Shown here piece by piece: positions 24,234-32,304 of a DNA stretch of 41,188 nt. This stretch comes from an uncultured Christensenella sp. (GTDB lineage Bacteria; Bacillota; Clostridia; Christensenellales; UBA3700). The stretch's first letter is position 1, and each line of letters opens with the position of its first letter. The stretch spans positions 1 to 41,188 of the forward strand of contig CAJTKI010000005.1 of NCBI GenBank assembly GCA_910576875.1, in the 5' to 3' direction. Below the pieces are notes generated by a model, which did not search any database, was not told where the DNA came from, and was given only the letters and a program-made list of their open reading frames with translations. A program made the translations under genes and the position numbers.

Positions 24234-25142
24234 ATGAAACGGGATTTTCTGCAACTGCAAGGGATCGATCCGCAATTCTTACAGGCATTGCTCGACCGCA
24301 CGCAGGAATTGGAGCGCGCGATCGTACGCGGCGAGACGCATCGCCGCGTGCTGGACGGCAAGAGCGTCGTGACGCTGTTTTACGAAAACAGCACGCGCAC
24401 GCGTTGCTCGTTCGAGACGGCGGCGAAATTTCTCGGCGCGCAGGTCGTCAACGTATCCGTTGCCAACAGCAGCGTCCAAAAGGGCGAGACGTTGGAAGAT
24501 ACCGCGGTGACGCTGGATCGGATGCGCGCCGACTTTATCGTCGTGCGCCATGCGATGTCGGGCGCGCCGGCGGCTTTGGCGCGCTATGTCCGCGCGAGCG
24601 TCGTCAACGGCGGCGACGGACTGCATGCGCATCCGACGCAGGCGTTGCTCGATCTGGCGACGATGCAGCGGCACTTCGGCGGCGTATCCGGACTCACGGT
24701 CGCGATCATCGGCGACATCAAGCACAGCCGCGTGGCGCGCAGCAATCTGTACGGATTGCAGGCGCTCGGCGCGCGGGTTAAAGTGTACGGTCCCGCGACG
24801 ATGATGCCGGCAGGCGCGGAGCGCATGGGCTGGCACGTATGCGGCAGCATCGAAGAAGCGTTCGTCGGCAGCGACGTCGTGATGGGCTTGCGTATTCAGA
24901 CGGAACGTCAACAATGCGGTCTGATTCCGTCGGCAGGCGAATATAATCGGTTTTACGGGATCAATCAAGCGCGCATGCAACTTGCCAATCCCGGCGCGAT
25001 CGTCATGCATCCCGGTCCGGTCAACCGCGGCGTGGAAATTTCGCGCGACATGTTCGGGGACGAACGGTTGGTCAAAGACGAACAGGTTACGTTCGGCGTA
25101 GCGGCGCGGATGGCGTTGTTCGAAGCGCTCGCGCAAGCATAA
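24234..25142 (+). CDS. pyrB: Aspartate carbamoyltransferase catalytic subunit
   Basis: A 302-residue transcarbamylase that joins carbamoyl phosphate and aspartate, the first committed step to UMP. The carbamoyl-phosphate site FYENSTRTRCSFE (Ser53-Thr-Arg-Thr56), HPTQALLDL and HPGPVNRGVEI are all intact. No regulatory subunit gene (pyrI) follows, so the enzyme is probably of the unregulated trimer type. I start at 24234, where AAAGGA lies 8 bases upstream; the longer open frame upstream crosses the pyk terminator. First gene of the pyrBCFKDE run. Confidence 0.96.
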   Translation: MKRDFLQLQGIDPQFLQALLDRTQELERAIVRGETHRRVLDGKSVVTLFYENSTRTRCSFETAAKFLGAQVVNVSVANSSVQKGETLEDTAVTLDRMRADFIVVRHAMSGAPAALARYVRASVVNGGDGLHAHPTQALLDLATMQRHFGGVSGLTVAIIGDIKHSRVARSNLYGLQALGARVKVYGPATMMPAGAERMGWHVCGSIEEAFVGSDVVMGLRIQTERQQCGLIPSAGEYNRFYGINQARMQLANPGAIVMHPGPVNRGVEISRDMFGDERLVKDEQVTFGVAARMALFEALAQA

Positions 25143-25152
25143 GGAGAGAGTC

Positions 25153-26433
25153 ATGAGCAAGATTTACATCGTCGGCGCTTTGGTGCGCGGCAAACAAAAG
25201 GACGTGTTGATCGAGGACGGACGCATCGTGCGGATCGGCAAGATTCGCGCGTCGCAGACCAAAGGCGCGCGCGTGATCGACGCGGACGGGTTGACGCTGT
25301 TGCCCGCGTTCGTGGATATGCACGTGCATTTGCGCGAGCCGGGACTGGAATACAAGGAAGATATCGCGACCGGCAGTGCGGCGGCGGTTGCGGGCGGATT
25401 CGGCGCGGTATGCTGTATGCCCAACACCGATCCCGTCACCGACAATGCGTATATCGTCCGCTACATCGTCGACCGCGCGCGGGAAGTCGATCTCGCCCGC
25501 GTATATCCGATCGGCGCGATCAGCGTCGGACTGCGGGGCGAGCGGTTGGCGGAACTGGGCAAGATGCAACAGGCGGGCGCCGTCGCGGTTTCCGACGACG
25601 GGCAGCCGGTATCGAGCGCGCAGCTCATGCGCTTGGCGCTGGAATACGCCGCGCCGACGGGGCTGTGCGTGATCAGTCATTGCGAAGACAAGAGCCTCGC
25701 CGCCGACGGCGTCATGAACGAAGGGCTCGTCGCGTCCGAGCTGGGGCTCAAAGGCATTCCGTCCGCGGCGGAAGACGTGATGATCGCGCGCGACATCGTG
25801 TTGGCGGAGATGCTCGGCACGCGCGTGCATATCGCGCACGTCAGCACCGCGAGCGGCGTGCAGTTGATCCGCGAAGCCAAGGCGCGCGGCGTGCGCGTGA
25901 CGTGCGAGACGTGCCCGCATTATTTTGCGGCGACCGACGAACTCGTGCGCGGATACAATACGTACGCCAAGGTCAATCCGCCCATTCGGACCGAGTCCGA
26001 TCGCATGGCGATCATCCGCGGATTGCAGGACGGCACGATCGACGTGATCGCGACCGATCATGCGCCGCATGCGACGTTCGAGAAAGAATTGCCGTTTCCG
26101 CAAGCCGCCAACGGGATTGCGGGATTGGAGACGTCGTTCGCGCTCGCGTATACGGCGTTGGTGACGACGGGATATCTGACGCTCGACGAGTTGTCGGACA
26201 AGATGACGGGCGCGGCGAAGATCGTCGGCGTCGAGTGCGGCGCGTTGCAAGCGGGCGCGCTTGCGGATCTGACGCTGGTCGATACGCAAGAGTCGTATCG
26301 CATTTGCGCGTCTAAATTTGTATCCAAAGGAAAAAATACGCCGTTCGACGGCAGAGAAGTATACGGACGCGTCCGCTATACGATCGTCGGGGGCGAACTC
26401 AAATATACGTACGCAAAGGAGACAGAACAATGA
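25153..26433 (+). CDS. pyrC: Dihydroorotase (class I)
   Basis: A 426-residue amidohydrolase that closes carbamoyl aspartate to dihydroorotate. The metal site begins with DMHVHLREPG (His57, His59), followed by CCMPNTDPVT, SHCEDKSLA, IAHVSTASGV, TCETCPHYF and ATDHAPHAT. This is the PyrC class I pattern of Gram-positive and other bacteria, not the short E. coli type. It lies ten bases after pyrB with AAGGAGAG, and its stop overlaps pyrF as ATGA. Confidence 0.96.
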   Translation: MSKIYIVGALVRGKQKDVLIEDGRIVRIGKIRASQTKGARVIDADGLTLLPAFVDMHVHLREPGLEYKEDIATGSAAAVAGGFGAVCCMPNTDPVTDNAYIVRYIVDRAREVDLARVYPIGAISVGLRGERLAELGKMQQAGAVAVSDDGQPVSSAQLMRLALEYAAPTGLCVISHCEDKSLAADGVMNEGLVASELGLKGIPSAAEDVMIARDIVLAEMLGTRVHIAHVSTASGVQLIREAKARGVRVTCETCPHYFAATDELVRGYNTYAKVNPPIRTESDRMAIIRGLQDGTIDVIATDHAPHATFEKELPFPQAANGIAGLETSFALAYTALVTTGYLTLDELSDKMTGAAKIVGVECGALQAGALADLTLVDTQESYRICASKFVSKGKNTPFDGREVYGRVRYTIVGGELKYTYAKETEQ

Positions 26434-27332
26434 TCATCGACCGACTGATCGACCGCATCCGGGAGACGGACAATCCGTCCGTGATCGGATTGGATACCTG
26501 CGCGGATTACTTGCCGCAGGAGATGGCGGCGCGGTGCACCGATTTGGCGGAGACCGCCAAGCAGATCCGCCAATTCAACTTCGACTTGATCGATACGCTC
26601 AAAGACGAGATCCCCGCCGTCAAGGTGCAGATCGCGTATTACGAGATGTACGGCGCGGAAGGCATGCGCGCGTTTGCGGATACGCTTGCCTATGCGCGCG
26701 AGAACGGCTTGTTCGTGATCGCGGACGCCAAGCGCAACGACATCGGCAGTACCGCCGCGGCGTACAGCAAGGCGTTTTTGGGTAAGACGGTTTTGCCGAG
26801 CGGCGCGAGCGCGACGCCGTTCGAGTGCGATTTTCTTACCGTCAACGGGTATTTGGGCAGCGACGGCGTTTTGCCGTTCGTGCGCGACTGCGAGCAGTAC
26901 GACAAGGGACTGTTCGTGTTGGTCAAGACGTCCAACCCCACGAGCGGGGAATTGCAGGATCGCGCGTTGGACAACGGCGCGACGCTGTACGACAATATGG
27001 CGACGCTGGTCGGACGGTGGGGCGCGAACATGGTCGGCAAGTACGGATATTCCAACGTCGGCGCCGTCGTCGGCGCGACGCATCGACAACAGGCCGAGGC
27101 GATTCGGGACAAGCATCCCGGCATCTTTTTCCTGATTCCGGGATACGGCGCGCAGGGCGGCAAGGCGGAAGATCTCGCCGTTTGTTTCCGCGACGGCGTC
27201 GGCGGCATCGTCAACTCGTCCCGCGGCATTCTCTGCGCGTATCGCAAGGATTGCTACCGCGGACTGGATTACCGCAAGGCGGCGTTGCAGGCGACGCTCG
27301 ATATGAAGAAGGATTTGAACCAATGGCTTTGA
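26430..27332 (+). CDS. pyrF: Orotidine 5'-phosphate decarboxylase (group 2)
   Basis: A 300-residue OMP decarboxylase, the longer group 2 (mycobacterial/clostridial) form. It produces UMP in the final step. The catalytic segment is IADAKRNDIGST with Asp99, Lys101 and Asp104; FLIPGYGAQGGK and NSSRGILCAY form the phosphate-binding part. Coupled to pyrC by ATGA and to pyrK by a ten-base overlap. Its position in the middle of the operon rather than next to pyrE is a clostridial arrangement. Confidence 0.96.
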   Translation: MIIDRLIDRIRETDNPSVIGLDTCADYLPQEMAARCTDLAETAKQIRQFNFDLIDTLKDEIPAVKVQIAYYEMYGAEGMRAFADTLAYARENGLFVIADAKRNDIGSTAAAYSKAFLGKTVLPSGASATPFECDFLTVNGYLGSDGVLPFVRDCEQYDKGLFVLVKTSNPTSGELQDRALDNGATLYDNMATLVGRWGANMVGKYGYSNVGAVVGATHRQQAEAIRDKHPGIFFLIPGYGAQGGKAEDLAVCFRDGVGGIVNSSRGILCAYRKDCYRGLDYRKAALQATLDMKKDLNQWL

Positions 27333-28096
27333 AAGACTATGCCGCGCAGGTGCTTTCCAATCGCCCCGTCGCGCAGGATATCTATGAGATGACGTTGCGG
27401 GTGCCGGAGCTGCCGCAGATCGCGGGCGCGCAATTCGTCAACATTCTGTTGCCGACGCGCGAACACGTTTTGCGCAGACCGTTCTGCATCTGCGATTGCG
27501 ATCGGGACGCGGAGACGGTGACGGTGTGTTATGCCGTCGTCGGAGCGGGGACGCGGATTTTGAGCGAAATCCCGTCGGGGCAGACGTTGCGCGCGATGTT
27601 GCCGTTGGGCAACGGTTACGCGCCCGCGGCGGGATCGCGGATCGCGCTGGTCGGCGGCGGAATGGGCAGCGCGGTGCTGCCTGCCGTCGCGCGTTGCAAT
27701 CCGCAGTGCGCGTTTGACGCCTGGATCGGATTTTCGGATGCGAGCAAGGTCGTGTTGGAAGAGCGTCTGCGCAGTCTGTGCGACAGCGTTACCGTTACGA
27801 CGGACAACGGCAGCGCCGGACGGCGCGGGTTTGTGACCGACGCGCTGGACGAGGCGTTGAGCAATGCGCGTTACGACGCGGTGTTTGCGTGCGGACCGGA
27901 GATCATGTACCGTTCGCTCGCCAAGGTTGCCGCGCGGCACGGCGTGCCCGCGTATGTGTCGTTGGAACAGCGTATGGGATGCGGCATCGGCGCTTGTTTG
28001 GTCTGCAATTGCAAGGTCAAGCGCAACGGCGAACAAGGCTATGCGCGCGTTTGCAAAGACGGTCCGGTATTTGCGTTGGAGGAGATCGTATTATGA
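27323..28096 (+). CDS. pyrK: Dihydroorotate dehydrogenase B, electron-transfer subunit
   Basis: A 257-residue FAD/[2Fe-2S] protein that passes electrons from PyrD to NAD. It has the flavin-binding RRPFCICD region (51-58), the NAD-domain GGGMGSAVLP (111-120) and the cluster ligands Cys220, Cys225, Cys228 and Cys244 in GCGIGACLVC and RVCKDGP. Start chosen at 27323 where it overlaps the pyrF stop; an upstream extension of the frame lies antisense-free but inside pyrF and is not supported. Overlaps pyrD as ATGA. The presence of PyrK shows the class 1B, NAD-dependent system of Gram-positive bacteria. Confidence 0.95.
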   Translation: MALKDYAAQVLSNRPVAQDIYEMTLRVPELPQIAGAQFVNILLPTREHVLRRPFCICDCDRDAETVTVCYAVVGAGTRILSEIPSGQTLRAMLPLGNGYAPAAGSRIALVGGGMGSAVLPAVARCNPQCAFDAWIGFSDASKVVLEERLRSLCDSVTVTTDNGSAGRRGFVTDALDEALSNARYDAVFACGPEIMYRSLAKVAARHGVPAYVSLEQRMGCGIGACLVCNCKVKRNGEQGYARVCKDGPVFALEEIVL

Positions 28097-29004
28097 GTTT
28101 TCGACAGCAAGTAGAGATCGCGGGCGTGACGTTGCGCAATCCGATCCTGACAGCGAGCGGCACGTTCGGCTTCGGTAAGGAATACGCGCAGTTTTATCCG
28201 CTCGATCGCTTGGGCGGCATCTGCACCAAGGGATTGACGTTGCAACCGCGATTGGGCAATCCGATGCCGCGGATCGCGGAATCGTACGGCGGCATTCTCA
28301 ACAGCGTCGGATTGCAGAATCCGGGCATCGAGCAGTATCTGCGCACGGACGATCTGTGGCTGAAAGAGCAGGACACCGTCGTCGTCGCGAATATCGCCGG
28401 CAGCACGCTGGAAGATTATGTCGCGATGGGCGAGCGGATCAACGACAGCCATGCGGATATGGTCGAACTGAATATTTCCTGTCCCAACGTCAAGGCGGGC
28501 GGAATGGCGTTCGGCGTACTGCCCGAGAGCGTCGAGCGCGTGACGCGGGCGGTCAAGGACGTCTGTCGCAAGCCGATCATCACCAAGCTCAGCCCCAACG
28601 TTTCATGCATCGCGGACAACGCGCGCGCAGCGGAGCAAGGCGGCGCGGACGCGGTATCGTTGATCAACACGCTGGCGGCGATGGCGGTAGACGTGCGTAC
28701 GCGCAGACCCGTGCTCGCCAACAATCACGGCGGACTGAGCGGTCCGTGCGTTAAGCCGATCGCGCTCAAAATGGTATGGGACTGCTACAACGCCGTTTCC
28801 GTTCCGATCATCGGATTGGGCGGCATCACGAGCTATACGGACGTGTTGGAATTTTTGATTTGCGGCGCGACCGCGGTGCAGATCGGCACGCACAACTTTA
28901 CGTATCCGACCGCGGCGGCGGATATCGCGCGGGATTTGGAGACGTATCTGCGCGACAGCGATACGGACATTCGGGATTTGATCGGATCGTTGATTCTCAA
29001 CTGA
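28093..29004 (+). CDS. pyrD: Dihydroorotate dehydrogenase B, catalytic subunit (class 1B)
   Basis: A 303-residue FMN-dependent TIM-barrel enzyme oxidising dihydroorotate to orotate. ASGTFGFGKEY, GLQNPG, and VELNISCPN with catalytic-base Cys130 (class 1 uses Cys; class 2 would have Ser) are present, as are NTLAAMAVD and GLGGI for FMN phosphate. It works as a heterotetramer with PyrK, encoded just upstream and coupled by ATGA. Confidence 0.96.
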   Translation: MSFRQQVEIAGVTLRNPILTASGTFGFGKEYAQFYPLDRLGGICTKGLTLQPRLGNPMPRIAESYGGILNSVGLQNPGIEQYLRTDDLWLKEQDTVVVANIAGSTLEDYVAMGERINDSHADMVELNISCPNVKAGGMAFGVLPESVERVTRAVKDVCRKPIITKLSPNVSCIADNARAAEQGGADAVSLINTLAAMAVDVRTRRPVLANNHGGLSGPCVKPIALKMVWDCYNAVSVPIIGLGGITSYTDVLEFLICGATAVQIGTHNFTYPTAAADIARDLETYLRDSDTDIRDLIGSLILN

Positions 29005-29044
29005 TGCGACGATACGCGCAAGAACAATTTATGCGGAGGACAAT

Positions 29045-29629
29045 ATGACACAGCAAGAAGCATTGGCAATTTACCAACAGACCGGCGCGATTTTGAAGGG
29101 GCATTTTCGCCTGACGTCGGGCAGACACGCGGATACGTACATGCAGAGCGCCAAGGTGTTCGTGCATCCCGAGTCGAGCGAGAAGCTTTGCAAGGCGCTT
29201 GCCGAAAAGTTGCAGGGCACGCCCGTCGATCTCGTGATTTCTCCGGCGATCGGCGGTATCATCATGGGCTACGAAGTGGCGCGGCAGCTGGGCGTTCCCA
29301 ATATGTTTGCGGAGCGCGAAGACGGCGTGATGACGCTGCGCCGCGGATTTTCCATTCCTGCCGGAGCCAACGTCATCGTCTGCGAAGACGTCGTGACGAC
29401 GGGCGGATCGGTCAAAGAGGTCGTCGCGCTCGCCAAGTCGTTGGGCGCGAACGTGCAAGCGGTATGCTCGATCGTCGATCGCAGCAACGGTAAGGTGGAC
29501 TTCGGCGTCAAATTCGTCAATTTGATCAGCATGGACATCGTGTCGTACGAGCCGGACGAATGCCCGTTGTGCAAGGAAGGCAAGATCGATCTGGTCAAGC
29601 CGGGCAGTCGTCAGGTGTTTTCCAAATAA
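29045..29629 (+). CDS. pyrE: Orotate phosphoribosyltransferase
   Basis: A 194-residue type I phosphoribosyltransferase converting orotate and PRPP to OMP. The PRPP-binding loop is NVIVCEDVVTTGGSV (109-123), with PAIGGIIMG earlier and the flexible FRLTSGRHADTY near the N-terminus. GGAGG lies six bases before the ATG. The C-terminus has a CPLCKEG pair of cysteines seen in the clostridial/archaeal-type PyrE. Its stop overlaps the purine nucleoside phosphorylase start as TAATG. Confidence 0.95.
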   Translation: MTQQEALAIYQQTGAILKGHFRLTSGRHADTYMQSAKVFVHPESSEKLCKALAEKLQGTPVDLVISPAIGGIIMGYEVARQLGVPNMFAEREDGVMTLRRGFSIPAGANVIVCEDVVTTGGSVKEVVALAKSLGANVQAVCSIVDRSNGKVDFGVKFVNLISMDIVSYEPDECPLCKEGKIDLVKPGSRQVFSK

Positions 29630-30459
29630 TGACGACGATGCAGGCGTTGCAAGAAGCTTTTCGGGCGTTGCGTGCGCGCACGGACTTTGTGCCGCGCGTG
29701 GCGTTGACGCTCGGATCGGGGCTGGGCGGTTTTGCGGAATGCATTCGGGTGGCGGATGCGGTTGCGTATGACGAGATTCCGCATATGCCGCGCAGCGGCG
29801 TGGAAGGGCATGCCGGCAGATTTCTGTTCGGAGAGCTGGCGGGCGTTCCGATCGTCTGCATGCAGGGCAGAGTGCATTATTACGAAGGGTATACGACCGC
29901 GCAGGCGGTGACGGGCGTGCGCCTGATGGGCATGCTCGGCGCTAAGGATTATATCGTGACCAACGCGGCGGGCGGCATCGCGTATCCGCAGATCGGCACG
30001 TTGATGCGCATCACCGATCAGATCTGTATGGTGCCGTCGCCGTTGATCGGTCCCAACGACGCGTCTTTGGGCGTGCGTTTCCCCGACATGACTCGCGCGT
30101 ACGATGCGGAACTGGGGCAAATCGCGGACGACGTCGCGCGCGAGCAGGGGCTTGATCTCAAAAAGGGCGTGTATATTCAGTTCGGCGGTCCCAACTTCGA
30201 GACCCCGGCGGAGATCCGCATGGCGCGCGCGTTGGGCGCGGACGCGGTCGGCATGTCCACCGCGATCGAGACGATTGCGGCGCGGCATATGGGGATGCGC
30301 GTACTCGGCATTTCGTGTATCACCAATCCCGCCGCCGGCATCGGACAGGGGACGCTCAGTCACGTGGACGTGCAGCATGCGGCGGATTTGGCGGGCGCGC
30401 GTTTGCAGGCGTTGATTGCGGGCGTCGTCGAGCGGATCGGAAAGGAGCGGACATGTTGA
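29629..30459 (+). CDS. Purine-nucleoside phosphorylase (trimeric type)
   Basis: A 276-residue family 2 (trimeric, inosine/guanosine) phosphorylase that splits purine nucleosides with phosphate. Motifs include LTLGSGLGGF, GRVHYYEGYT, NAAGGI, FGGPNFETPAEIRM and MSTAIETIAARHMG. The ATG at 29629 is created by overlap with the pyrE stop; a second in-frame ATG three codons later is possible. It overlaps the following amidohydrolase by seven bases. With that deaminase it can salvage adenosine-type nucleosides to hypoxanthine. Confidence 0.94.
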   Translation: MTTMQALQEAFRALRARTDFVPRVALTLGSGLGGFAECIRVADAVAYDEIPHMPRSGVEGHAGRFLFGELAGVPIVCMQGRVHYYEGYTTAQAVTGVRLMGMLGAKDYIVTNAAGGIAYPQIGTLMRITDQICMVPSPLIGPNDASLGVRFPDMTRAYDAELGQIADDVAREQGLDLKKGVYIQFGGPNFETPAEIRMARALGADAVGMSTAIETIAARHMGMRVLGISCITNPAAGIGQGTLSHVDVQHAADLAGARLQALIAGVVERIGKERTC

Positions 30460-31757
30460 TTCGGTTTTACAACGTCAAGATATGGACGTCCGAGCACGGA
30501 TTGATCGACGGCGAACTGTGGGTGGAGAACAATCGCATCCGCATGGTCTCGCAGGTCAGTCCTTTGATTCTGTTGCCGTGGGATCGCGAGATCGACGGTC
30601 GCGGGGGGCTGCTGATCCCGACGTTCAAGAACGCCCACGCGCATTCTCCGATGACGTTTTTGCGCTCTTGGGCGGACGACATGCCGTTGCAGGAATGGCT
30701 GACTTGTCAGGTGTTCCCCAACGAGGCGAAACTGACGGCGGACGATTGCTATTGGTTGACCAAACTCGCGATTGCCGAATACGTCTGCGGCGGCATCGGC
30801 GCATGCGCGGATATGTATTTCCATTTGCCGGCGATTGCGGCGGCAAGCGCGGAATGCGGATTTCGGCAGACGATTATGGACGGTATCGTCGCGAGCGATT
30901 TGCAAGCGGGCGACGGCGCGGTATATGACCGTTTGGAGCGTCGTTTGCAGCGCGGGTTCGACGAGATCGACGGTATGGGCAACGGTCTCGTGTCGTATCG
31001 TATCGGCTTGCATGCCGAGTATACCAATACCGAAGAGACAATGCGCGCGATGGCGCGGTTTGCGGGCGAGCGGCATTTGCCGGTGGGCACGCATTTGAGC
31101 GAGACGGCGCGCGAAGTGCGCGAGTGTCGAGAGCGTTGCGGCGTATCTCCGGTGCGGTTGCTGTGCGATTTGGGAATGTTTGAATACGGCGGCGCGGCGT
31201 ACCATTGCGTGCACGTGGACGACGAAGATATGCGGTTGCTGCGCGAGCATGGCGTGAGCGTCGTCAGCTGTCCCGCCAGCAATCTCAAACTGGCAGGCGG
31301 CATCGCGCCGTTGCAGAAGATGGCGGACGCGGGCGTGCGGCTTGCTTTGGGGACAGACGGTCCGGCGAGCAACAACGCATTGGATTTCTTTCGCGAGATG
31401 TACCTGGCGTCCGTATTGCAAAAAGGCGTCAGCGGACATGCGGAAGCCATGCCGGCGGAACGCGTTTTGGATATCGCGACGCGCGGCGGCGCGGCGGCGA
31501 TGGGCTTGACGGATTGCGACGGGATTCGCGTGGGCGCGTTGGCGGATTTGACGCTGATCGATTTTGGCAGACCCAACATGCAGCCGCTCAACGATCCGAT
31601 CAAGAATTTGATCTATGCCGGCGGCAAGGACAACGTCCGCATGACGGTGATCGACGGCAAGATCGTCTACGAAGACGGTCAGTGGTCGATCGGAGAAGAT
31701 ATAGAGCGCATTTACGAGCGGTGCAGCGACATCGCGTCGCGCATTCGGGGCGTATGA
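30453..31757 (+). CDS. mtaD: Amidohydrolase, MTA/SAH/adenosine deaminase family
   Basis: A 434-residue metal-dependent hydrolase of the AtzA/TrzN-like superfamily, closest in pattern to 5'-methylthioadenosine/S-adenosylhomocysteine deaminase. Metal ligands are in NAHAHSP (His62, His64), GTHLSE, CVHVDD and GTDGPASNN; SCPASNLKLAGGIAP is the family's substrate loop. It would deaminate MTA, SAH or 5'-deoxyadenosine to the inosine derivative, which the neighbouring phosphorylase could then cleave. AAGGAG precedes the ATG. The exact substrate is not decided by sequence. Confidence 0.87.
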   Translation: MLIRFYNVKIWTSEHGLIDGELWVENNRIRMVSQVSPLILLPWDREIDGRGGLLIPTFKNAHAHSPMTFLRSWADDMPLQEWLTCQVFPNEAKLTADDCYWLTKLAIAEYVCGGIGACADMYFHLPAIAAASAECGFRQTIMDGIVASDLQAGDGAVYDRLERRLQRGFDEIDGMGNGLVSYRIGLHAEYTNTEETMRAMARFAGERHLPVGTHLSETAREVRECRERCGVSPVRLLCDLGMFEYGGAAYHCVHVDDEDMRLLREHGVSVVSCPASNLKLAGGIAPLQKMADAGVRLALGTDGPASNNALDFFREMYLASVLQKGVSGHAEAMPAERVLDIATRGGAAAMGLTDCDGIRVGALADLTLIDFGRPNMQPLNDPIKNLIYAGGKDNVRMTVIDGKIVYEDGQWSIGEDIERIYERCSDIASRIRGV

Positions 31758-32263
31758 CGCAGGACAAGCAGACGCGGAGTAAGCGTTGGAAGAGACTGCG
31801 CGTCGCGGGATTGATCGGTTTGACGCTGATCGTCGTCGCGGCGGTCGCGCTGACCGTATGGGCGGTCAATCGCAGCTCCGTCGAACCGGTATGGGGCAAC
31901 ATCGGCGAGCGGATCGAAGTGCTCGATCTCTATGCGATCCGAGTCGCGGACGTACGGTTCGAAGACGTCTACGCGGACGCTGACGATCTGAGCGGATCGG
32001 ATCGCGTGTATTGCGTCGTGGATCTCGAACTGGAAGCGTCGGATCGGGTCGTTCAAATAAAAGATACGGCGTTTTCGATCGGCGACGCGCATTGCGACTG
32101 CACGGACGGGCAATGGCAAAACGGTACGTTGCGGATAGACGCCGGACAGACGACGCGTACGCAGCTGGCGTGGATCGTCGAGCGGGACTCGATGACGCAG
32201 TTGGTGTTGCGCGTGCGGCACGTGTCGGTGCGGCTGGGCGTATCGGCGCGCCCGACGATATAA
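31754..32263 (+). CDS. Small membrane-anchored protein with extracellular beta domain
   Basis: A 169-residue protein I do not recognise. A basic N-terminus (KQTRSKRWKRLR) precedes one membrane helix (about 19-38, GLIGLTLIVVAAVALTVWAV); the rest is predicted outside and beta-rich, with EVLDLYAIRVADVRFEDVYAD, YCVVDLELEASDR and TQLAWIVER. The layout and strand pattern resemble DUF4352-type Ig-fold domains, but this is a loose impression. Coupled to the deaminase by ATGA and followed 41 bases later by the ABC-F gene. Confidence 0.75.
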   Translation: MTQDKQTRSKRWKRLRVAGLIGLTLIVVAAVALTVWAVNRSSVEPVWGNIGERIEVLDLYAIRVADVRFEDVYADADDLSGSDRVYCVVDLELEASDRVVQIKDTAFSIGDAHCDCTDGQWQNGTLRIDAGQTTRTQLAWIVERDSMTQLVLRVRHVSVRLGVSARPTI

Positions 32264-32304
32264 AGTTACAGATTGCGCGTTGCGCGCACAGATAGGAGAG
32301 AGTC